Shown here piece after piece: positions 27,267-33,077 of a stretch of DNA of 33,077 nucleotides. Position numbers and translations under genes: made by a program. The DNA comes from Sulfurospirillum sp. (GTDB taxonomy: Bacteria; Campylobacterota; Campylobacteria; Campylobacterales; Sulfurospirillaceae): NCBI GenBank assembly GCA_014859685.1, contig JACUTU010000013.1, positions 1 to 33,077 on the forward strand, in the 5' to 3' direction. Every line of letters begins with the position of its first letter. Within the stretch, counting starts at the first letter, position 1. Below the pieces are notes generated by a model. It saw only the letters and a list, made by a program, of their open reading frames with translations. It ran no database searches and had not been told where the DNA came from.

Positions 27267-27659
27267 TTATTTAAGAGTGTTTATAATAGCGAATTCGTCT
27301 TTAAAATCTACTGTAAAGCGTTGTGGCAGTATAGTTAATTCATTTTCCTCAAGCATCCCTTGCGTTTGGATTTGTGAGTAAAAAGCAATGCGAGATTTTT
27401 CTGGATAGAAGCATTCAAGAAGGGTCTCATAGGTATTATTTAAAAAATCCAGACTTGTTTGTAGCGGTTTTTTTGTGTTGGGGATTTTACATAGATAATA
27501 CTGTTTTAAAGAGTTCTGCTGCATCATAGCAGGAGAGATATTTCTCTCCTCGCTTGTCATTATTTGATTGGTTGTGGTAATTTGGTATGAAAACCAAAAT
27601 GATTCACTAGCAAGCGTAGCAGTTGCTGCACAAACTAGTAAGCAAAGATTTCTTGCCAC
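27267..27659 (-). CDS. flgQ: FlgQ-like secreted motility protein
   Basis: This is a 130-aa exported protein with a short N-terminal signal (LCLLVCAATATLA, cleaved before SES) and no membrane anchor after it. I do not recognise it by sequence alone. Its place between flgP and flgR, as in C. jejuni (Cj1025c), suggests FlgQ, which is required for motility. The GTG start overlaps flgP by 25 nt. A purine-rich AAAAGG sits directly against it, too close for a normal ribosome-binding site. Translation is probably coupled to flgP. The exact start is uncertain. Confidence 0.6.
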   Translation of the reverse strand: MARNLCLLVCAATATLASESFWFSYQITTTNQIMTSEERNISPAMMQQNSLKQYYLCKIPNTKKPLQTSLDFLNNTYETLLECFYPEKSRIAFYSQIQTQGMLEENELTILPQRFTVDFKDEFAIINTLK

Positions 27660-28141
27660 CTTTTACCGCTCATAATGAGTTCCATTCGCACCTTATAAAG
27701 TCCATCAGCAAAAGAATTTTCAACGATAGTTGCATCTTTTACTAGCCCATCTACTTGAGACACAATGCGTGAATCATAGAGTGCAGCATCTTTGATGGTA
27801 TCTTTTGCACTGATCTTGACGCCATAAAGCTTTTCAGCCATTTGACGGTACGCATCAGCCACAGCCGCTCTTTTTGCAAGTGCCATAGCTTGTGCAGGAG
27901 AAACTGTATTTTGAGGAGCGATTCCCTCACCATTCACGGCAAATACTTTTTCAGCATTATTGTCGATGTAGAGAAGTTTTTCCTCTTCAAGGATCTTTTT
28001 GATATCTTCTCTCTCAACTTTTTGTACAATCACCGTTGGTGCAACTTTCTCTGTTTCAGCCTGTGTATTGATAATCGCACAACCTGAAAAAAGCATCAAC
28101 AAACCTACACCCACAAAAAGGGAAATTATCCATCTATTCAT
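27635..28141 (-). CDS. flgP: FlgP-like outer-membrane lipoprotein
   Basis: This is a lipoprotein of about 168 aa. I choose the ATG at 28141 (MNRWIISLFVGVGLLMLFSGC) because it gives a lipoprotein signal with the lipid cysteine in LFSGC and has AAAGG upstream. A frame open to 28213 adds residues that do not fit. The second half (AKRAAVADAYRQMAEKLYGV) is the LPP20-type motif shared with FlgP. In Campylobacter FlgP forms the basal disk of the flagellar motor in the outer membrane. Position next to gyrA agrees. Confidence 0.82.
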   Translation of the reverse strand: MNRWIISLFVGVGLLMLFSGCAIINTQAETEKVAPTVIVQKVEREDIKKILEEEKLLYIDNNAEKVFAVNGEGIAPQNTVSPAQAMALAKRAAVADAYRQMAEKLYGVKISAKDTIKDAALYDSRIVSQVDGLVKDATIVENSFADGLYKVRMELIMSGKRWQEIFAY

Positions 28142-28209
28142 AGCAAACCTTTGTAGCAATTTTCTATAAATAAGCAATTTATGTTCCATTTTTTGAATGT
28201 GTGTTGTTA

Positions 28210-30702
28210 TCATTCTAAAGTTATACCTTCTTCATCATCACCCAATACTTCAATCTCTTCAGGTTCTTCTTTTGGACATCGAGCGATACTTGCTACAATT
28301 TCTTGTCCTGAAACATTAACAACGATAACACCGCTTGTGTTGCGACCAGCTTTTCGGATACTTTGCATATCAACTCGTATCATCTTGCCATCGCTTGTAA
28401 GCGTCATAAGATCTTTATCTTCATCAACAATTACGACCCCTACTAGATCTTTTGTTTTGGCAGTGAGTTTCATAGCAATAACGCCTTTACCACCTCTTTT
28501 TTGCAAACGGTATTCTTCGGCTGTTGTGCGTTTTCCTATGCCTTTTTCACTCACAGTAAGTAACTCTTCTTGGTCATGGTATATAACAGCAGCACCAACA
28601 ACTACATCACCGTGTTCTTTAAAGCGAATACCAGTTACCCCACGAGCCGTTCGTCCAAGTTCTCTTGTGTCATTTACTTCGAAGCGAATACACATCCCCT
28701 TTTTGGTAACAATGAAAAGATTTTGTACTTCTTGTGTAACTATTTTTGCACTTACAAGTCCATCATCTTCATCAAGCGTGATAGCTCGTACGCCAACGGC
28801 ACGAATATTTTTAAATTCACTTAAATTTGTTCGCTTGATGATACCATTTTTAGTGAAGAGTGCGAGGGATTTTTTCTCATCAAAGTCGGTTGTTGGGATG
28901 ATTGCCATGATTTGTTCATCAGCTTGTAATTGTACAAGATTGACAACCGCTTTTCCTTTGGCACTACGACTTCCTTCTGGTATTCTATAAACTTTGAGCC
29001 AGTAAAGTTGCCCACGATCTGTAACAAACATCAATGTATCATGTGTGTTGGAAACAAAGAAACTCTCTATAAAATCATCATCATAAGTAGTTATGGCAAT
29101 TTTGCCTTTACCACCTCTTTTTTGTTTGTCGTATGATTTGAGAGGAACTCTTTTAATGTACCCGCGATGTGTGATCGTAACAACCATAGGTTCATTTGCT
29201 ATCAAATCTTCAACATCGATATCATCATAATCATCTTCTATCTCTGTGATGCGTGGAGAGTCAAATTTGCCTTTAATCTCTAAGAGTTCATTTTTGATCA
29301 TCTCATTAAGCAGTGCTTCGCTCTTTAAAATCGCACCAAGTCTTTCTATCTCTTCAAGTAGTGCTTTGAGTTCATTTTCTATCTTTTCTCGCTCAAGTCC
29401 TGTTAGGCGATTGAGTCGCATATCCAAAATAGCGCCAGCTTGCAATTCGCTCAAACCAAATTTCGCTACAAGCCCTTCTTTAGCACTTGCACTATCGGCA
29501 CTTTTTTTGATAAGTTCGATAACAGCGTCAATGTTGTCAAGTGCTATTTTTAAACCCTCTAAGATATGGGCTTTGGCTTTGGCTTTTTCAAGTTCAAAAA
29601 TAGTGCGTCTTATGATGACTGTTTTTCTATGGTTGATAAAAAGTCGTAGAAGTTCTAAGAGTGTAAAGACTTTTGGTTCTTTGTTTTCAATGGCAAGTAA
29701 GATAACGCCAAAAGTTACTTCAAGATTAGTTGATTTGTAAAGATTGTTGAGTACTATTTCACTCATTGCTTCTCTTTTAAGCTCCATCACAACCCTGATA
29801 CCATCTCGATCACTTTCATCTCGCAATTCGCTGATGCCTTCTATCTGTTTTTCTTTTACAAGTGTTGCGATCTGTTCGATGAGCCTTGCTTTATTGACTT
29901 GATATGGAAGCTCATCAACGATGATGATGTCTTTATTGCCTTTTTTCTCGATATGTACTTTTGCACGAATTCTGATGCGTCCTCTTCCTGTTTTGTACGC
30001 ATCAATGATCCCTTTTTTGCCAAAAATTATGCCTTTGGTAGGAAAATCTGGACCTTGTATAAACTCCATCACATCAGTAAGTTCAGCATGCGGTTGATCT
30101 AGGAGTAGTAAAAGTGCATCTACGAGTTCATTTAAGCTATGTGGCGGGATATTTGTTGCCATACCAACAGCGATACCACTTGAACCATTGAGTAGAAGGT
30201 TTGGAACGCGACTTGGTAAAACATCAGGTTCGACCATACTATCATCATAGTTTGCTGTAAAATCAACTGTATCTTTATCGATATCTCGCAAAAGCTCTTC
30301 TGCTAGTGAAGTCATTCTAGCTTCCGTGTAACGCATAGCAGCAGCATTGTCGCCATCGATAGAACCGAAGTTACCTTGCCCATCAACAAGTGGAATACGC
30401 ATAGCAAAAGGTTGTGCCATACGAACAAGCGCATCATATACGGCTGTATCTCCGTGTGGGTGGTACTTACCGATAACATCACCGACGATACGGGCCGATT
30501 TTTTATAAGGGCTACGAGAGCTGATACTGAGATCATTCATCGCAAAGAGTATCCTTCGGTGTACAGGCTTGAGACCATCTCTAGCATCAGGAAGCGCACG
30601 ACCGATGATAACACTCATCGAATAATCAAGATAGCTAGCCTTTATCGAATCTTCGATATTGACTTTTTGTATGTCTTGATTAACATCAAAAATATTGTCC
30701 AT
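28210..30702 (-). CDS. gyrA: DNA gyrase subunit A
   Basis: GyrA is the DNA-breaking and rejoining subunit of gyrase. The product has 830 aa. The active-site tyrosine lies in [11 protein letters not shown]. The quinolone-resistance region reads [18 protein letters not shown], with threonine at the site equivalent to C. jejuni T86 and aspartate at D90, i.e. the susceptible form. The GyrA box QKRGGKG begins the C-terminal DNA-wrapping domain. AGAGGG precedes the ATG. There is no TACATGTA in its 2.5 kb, in contrast to many neighbours. Confidence 0.98.
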   Translation of the reverse strand: MDNIFDVNQDIQKVNIEDSIKASYLDYSMSVIIGRALPDARDGLKPVHRRILFAMNDLSISSRSPYKKSARIVGDVIGKYHPHGDTAVYDALVRMAQPFAMRIPLVDGQGNFGSIDGDNAAAMRYTEARMTSLAEELLRDIDKDTVDFTANYDDSMVEPDVLPSRVPNLLLNGSSGIAVGMATNIPPHSLNELVDALLLLLDQPHAELTDVMEFIQGPDFPTKGIIFGKKGIIDAYKTGRGRIRIRAKVHIEKKGNKDIIIVDELPYQVNKARLIEQIATLVKEKQIEGISELRDESDRDGIRVVMELKREAMSEIVLNNLYKSTNLEVTFGVILLAIENKEPKVFTLLELLRLFINHRKTVIIRRTIFELEKAKAKAHILEGLKIALDNIDAVIELIKKSADSASAKEGLVAKFGLSELQAGAILDMRLNRLTGLEREKIENELKALLEEIERLGAILKSEALLNEMIKNELLEIKGKFDSPRITEIEDDYDDIDVEDLIANEPMVVTITHRGYIKRVPLKSYDKQKRGGKGKIAITTYDDDFIESFFVSNTHDTLMFVTDRGQLYWLKVYRIPEGSRSAKGKAVVNLVQLQADEQIMAIIPTTDFDEKKSLALFTKNGIIKRTNLSEFKNIRAVGVRAITLDEDDGLVSAKIVTQEVQNLFIVTKKGMCIRFEVNDTRELGRTARGVTGIRFKEHGDVVVGAAVIYHDQEELLTVSEKGIGKRTTAEEYRLQKRGGKGVIAMKLTAKTKDLVGVVIVDEDKDLMTLTSDGKMIRVDMQSIRKAGRNTSGVIVVNVSGQEIVASIARCPKEEPEEIEVLGDDEEGITLE

Positions 30703-30827
30703 TGATTTCCCTCTTTGAAAAATTTGTCTTTATTTTATCGCAAATAGCTTTAAAGTCTTATTGCACGGCATGTAGGGCATTTGCAATTTTGTGGTATAAT
30801 CACAACTTTTTAAGAAAAGGGGTTAGA
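30703..30827. promoter_or_regulatory. Divergent promoter region gyrA / phosphoethanolamine transferase
   Basis: This 125-bp AT-rich gap serves both directions. On the plus side TGGTATAAT (30792-30800) is an extended -10 for the transferase gene, 27 nt before its GTG, with AAAGGGG as ribosome-binding site. On the minus side TAAAAT (30732-30737) is a possible -10 for gyrA, without a clear -35. Confidence 0.5.
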
Positions 30828-32384
30828 GTGATCAAAAAATATCTTCTCAATCGTTATGAATTACTGCTGTTTATAATTGTTTTATTTATCGCATTTGGTG
30901 CCAATCAAACATTTTTGAGTAAAATGTACCAGTTTGCAAGTGTCGAGTCAAATACGAGTATTTTGTGGTTCTCGCCATTCATCCTTGTTTTACTCCTTTT
31001 TAGTGCTTTACATGTAGTGCTTATACCGTTTTCAAAAAGTGTCTCAAAGCTTTTAATTGCTTTACTTTTGCTAATCAGCGCTTTGTGTGCTTATTTTATA
31101 GATTCATTTGGCACTATCATCGATAAAGATATGATTACAAATATGCTTGAAACAGATACCGCAGAAGTACTTGATCTTTTTACGCTAAAACTTTTTTTAT
31201 ACCTCATTTTTCTGTTTTTTTTACCCTCTGCTATCTTTTGGCAAACGCGTTTTGAAAAAGAGGAGATTTTCAAAGGATTTATAAAAAGAGCTATCGTCGC
31301 GTTTTTGCTTTTAGTAGTTGTATCTGGTGTGTACATGAGCGTGAGCAAATCATATAGCTCATTTTTCAGGAATCATAAAGAACTCAAGATGTATCTCAAT
31401 CCTTACTATCCGATAGCTTCAAGCGTAAAATATGTACAAGCGTTCTTCAAGGCCGACATAACCATAAAACCCATAGCACAAGATGCAAAAAAAGCCGCGA
31501 ATTCAAAGCCGCGAGTGATGATTTTTGTGCTTGGAGAAACACAAAGAGCTGCAAATTTTTCACTCAATGGCTACACGCAATTAACCAATCCGCTTCTTGG
31601 TAAAAGAGAAGACATCATCTCTTTTACAAACTTCTACTCATGTGGCACGGCAACAGCTGTTTCTGTGCCTTGTATGTTTGCAAAATTTGGACACGACGCA
31701 TGGAGCGATGACAAAAAATACTATGAAAATATCATCGATGTGTTGCAAAAAGTTGGTACAAAAATCATCTATAGAGATAATAATTCAGGCGGCTCAAAAG
31801 GTATAGCAGACCGTGTAAAAGATGTGAAATACTGGTGGGGAAAAGAATACGATAGCATACTTTTGCAAGATCTTGAGGAAAATTTGGCAAATATTTCAAG
31901 TGATACTTTTATACTTTTACATGTAGAAGGAAGCCATGGACCGACTTACTTTAAACGCTATAGTGATAATTATCGCTATTTCAAGCCTACATGTGATACG
32001 CAAGATTTAGAAAAATGTACCCAAGAGATGATAGTAAATACTTATGATAACACCATAGTTTATGCAGATTTTATCATTAATGAAACTATAGAGGCACTCA
32101 AAAAATATGAAAAAGAGTATGCAGTTGCCTTGTGGTTTATCTCAGATCACGGAGAGTCTTTGGGCGAAAATGGAATCTACTTGCACGGGTTGCCTTATTT
32201 TATAGCACCCGATACACAAAAACATGTTCCTTCTGTTTTGTATGTCGGTGATGTGCAACGCTATAAAGCACTGAAGCAAAAAGAGCAACAAGCATATTCG
32301 CATGACAATATTTTCCATACCATCTTAGGTTTTTATGGTGTACAAACAAACGAGTATGATAGAAAACTCGATATGCTTCGCTAA
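30828..32384 (+). CDS. EptA/EptC-like phosphoethanolamine transferase
   Basis: This is an inner-membrane enzyme of about 518 aa. Five N-terminal helices (about 10-200) precede a periplasmic sulfatase-fold domain. Visible motifs are VLGETQRAANFSLNGY (metal-binding glutamate), the nucleophile region YSCGTATAVSVPCMF (threonines 274 and 276) and ISDHGESLGENGIYLHGLPY (metal-binding Asp-His). Such enzymes move phosphoethanolamine onto lipid A. C. jejuni EptC also modifies the flagellar rod protein FlgG. I choose the GTG at 30828 because of its AAAGGGG and promoter. A frame open to 30702 lacks both. The 3' end overlaps comF by 4 nt, convergently. Confidence 0.9.
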   Translation: MIKKYLLNRYELLLFIIVLFIAFGANQTFLSKMYQFASVESNTSILWFSPFILVLLLFSALHVVLIPFSKSVSKLLIALLLLISALCAYFIDSFGTIIDKDMITNMLETDTAEVLDLFTLKLFLYLIFLFFLPSAIFWQTRFEKEEIFKGFIKRAIVAFLLLVVVSGVYMSVSKSYSSFFRNHKELKMYLNPYYPIASSVKYVQAFFKADITIKPIAQDAKKAANSKPRVMIFVLGETQRAANFSLNGYTQLTNPLLGKREDIISFTNFYSCGTATAVSVPCMFAKFGHDAWSDDKKYYENIIDVLQKVGTKIIYRDNNSGGSKGIADRVKDVKYWWGKEYDSILLQDLEENLANISSDTFILLHVEGSHGPTYFKRYSDNYRYFKPTCDTQDLEKCTQEMIVNTYDNTIVYADFIINETIEALKKYEKEYAVALWFISDHGESLGENGIYLHGLPYFIAPDTQKHVPSVLYVGDVQRYKALKQKEQQAYSHDNIFHTILGFYGVQTNEYDRKLDMLR

Positions 32385-32950
32385 AACTCTTTTGCATCAG
32401 CGAGTGTGAGTGCAAATGCTACATGTACACCATGTCTCTTACATGTAGCATTTGCTTCTTGTAGGGTTGCGCCTGTAGTGACTATGTCATCTATAAGTAT
32501 GACTTGAATATCACGCTTACATGTAAGAACAAAATCCCGTTTTTGCATTGCTCTTACATGGAGTTTTTGTCCTGAGTAGCGGGCGTGGTTTTTAGCTCGA
32601 AGTACGCCGTAAAGCGGGATTATGTGCGAGCGAATTTCATGAGCTAAGATCGCAGTATGTGAATAACCGTGGCGTACATGATCATCGATAGGTAAACCAA
32701 AAATATCTTTACATGTAAACTCTCGCACAAAAGGCAAGAGAGCTGTTTTGGCTAAAAGTGCAAATAGTTTTGCGCCTTGATAAGTGTGTTTTGTGTGGAG
32801 TAATTCTTTGATTTCAGAGTATTTGTAAAAACTATACACGATGAGTCCATTTTCAAGAACTCTTTTGTGCGTTTGTGGAACTAAGATCGTGGCAAGACAA
32901 TCTTTGCAAAGCGGCTGCCAACTAAGGTTTAGACAAAGTTGGCATCGCAT
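32381..32950 (-). CDS. ComF/CtsW-family phosphoribosyltransferase-like protein
   Basis: The product has 189 aa. The N-terminal four-cysteine zinc motif (C3, C6, C15, C18 in MRCQLCLNLSWQPLCKDC) and the PRPP loop VILIDDIVTTGATLQEA near the C-terminus define the ComF family. ComF proteins act in DNA uptake. The C. jejuni homologue next to gyrA is CtsW, needed for natural transformation. I place the start at the ATG at 32950, directly after the repeat element. A longer frame would begin inside the repeat (MGFAQAKGNRQ) and is not a family feature. Four TACATGTA sites lie in these 570 bp. Confidence 0.85.
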   Translation of the reverse strand: MRCQLCLNLSWQPLCKDCLATILVPQTHKRVLENGLIVYSFYKYSEIKELLHTKHTYQGAKLFALLAKTALLPFVREFTCKDIFGLPIDDHVRHGYSHTAILAHEIRSHIIPLYGVLRAKNHARYSGQKLHVRAMQKRDFVLTCKRDIQVILIDDIVTTGATLQEANATCKRHGVHVAFALTLADAKEF

Positions 32951-33005
32951 TTGTCTGTTTCCTTTAGCTTGGGCAAAGCCCAAACTAAATTCCTTGCACT
33001 AAAGC
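32951..33005 (-). repeat. 55-bp structured leader element, comF-proximal copy
   Basis: Read on the minus strand, the element has the 19-nt head identical to that upstream of minC. A 12-bp stem (32989-32978 with 32974-32963, loop TTT, one G-T wobble) and the tail AAAGGAAACAGACAA follow, ending on the base before the comF ATG. The tail contains the comF ribosome-binding site. It is identical over all 55 bp to the copy at 33023-33077. Confidence 0.85.
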
Positions 33006-33021
33006 ACAACCTTGCGGTCGT
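33006..33021 (-). repeat. Small hairpin between tandem leader elements
   Basis: On the minus strand ACGACC and GGTTGT pair around GCAA, a GNRA-type loop, with one G-U wobble. It sits directly against the head of the 55-bp element, in the place of the small hairpin at 14-27 upstream of the minC copy. The sequences differ, so only the structure is shared. Confidence 0.55.
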
Positions 33022-33022
33022 A

Positions 33023-33077
33023 TTGTCTGTTTCCTTTAGCTTGGGCAAAGCCCAAACTAAATTCCTTGCACTAAAGC
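33023..33077 (-). repeat. 55-bp structured leader element, distal tandem copy
   Basis: This is an exact duplicate of the copy at 32951-33005, with a period of 72 bp (55 bp plus a 17-bp spacer). No start codon follows this copy directly; the spacer and the next copy do. The window ends at the last base of its head, so further copies may lie beyond. Confidence 0.85.

Noticed and set aside
28181-28990. 269-aa open frame on the plus strand opposite gyrA
   Set aside because: It is the antisense of the well-conserved gyrA C-terminal region, low in complexity and Ser/Pro/Thr-rich, with no ribosome-binding site or family match.
32951-32983. Longer comF start inside the repeat (MGFAQAKGNRQ)
   Set aside because: These residues come from the repeat, not the family. 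The ATG at 32950 follows a ribosome-binding site and begins right at the zinc motif.
32951-33077. Two 55-bp repeats with a 17-bp spacer as a CRISPR array
   Set aside because: The repeats are too long and the spacer too short, the spacer itself folds, a related element stands alone before minC, and no cas gene is present.

Overview
The window is AT-rich chromosomal DNA from a member of the Campylobacterota (formerly Epsilonproteobacteria). Two blocks recall Campylobacter jejuni gene orders that I know from memory: lpxC, a TsaB-like gene, thrB, a YlxR gene, infB, rbfA and rimP on the left, and asd, flgR, flgQ, flgP, gyrA and a ComF/CtsW gene on the right. The genus cannot be fixed from the sequence. 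A TAXI-type TRAP transporter, a family II pyrophosphatase and an OYE reductase would suit a free-living, Sulfurospirillum- or Sulfurimonas-like bacterium.

Layout. 84-8336 (+): a tight run of overlapping genes for division-site placement (minC), lipid A (lpxC), tRNA t6A (TsaB-like), threonine (thrB), translation (YlxR, infB, rbfA, rimP) and riboflavin (ribD), ending in a TauE/SafE permease. 8328-8642 (-): a DUF309 gene. 8717-14642 (+): a self-contained MarR-regulated tripartite RND efflux operon, with a clear promoter and a large palindromic operator. 14587-17882 (+): an unusual radical-SAM / MnmC-like methyltransferase fusion, a YqjM-type ene-reductase and a nitroreductase flanked by 19-bp repeats. 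18015-18932 (+): Mn-dependent pyrophosphatase. 18933-20022: the scar of a mobile element, with a HicB antitoxin pseudogene and a heavily decayed P4-type integrase pseudogene next to tRNA-Asn. 20280-23383 (+): a TAXI TRAP transporter. 23402-30702 (-): hemE, yqhA, asd, flgR, flgQ, flgP and gyrA. 30828-32384 (+): an EptA/EptC-like phosphoethanolamine transferase. 32381-32950 (-): a ComF/CtsW homologue.

Two patterns cut across the genes. First, the 8-bp palindrome TACATGTA (often TTACATGTAA) occurs 27 times by my count, where about one would be expected. It lies mostly inside genes, where it is read as Leu/Val/Ile-His-Val or Thr-Cys, and is densest in the ComF gene. Second, both window ends carry the same 55-bp leader element, pointing inward and ending exactly at the start codons of minC and comF. 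Its 12-bp hairpin keeps pairing through five compensated base-pair changes, and the comF copy is tandemly duplicated. These two repeat systems, the radical-SAM/MnmC fusion and the integrase/HicB scar are the most interesting items. I know of no description of either repeat, but I could not search.
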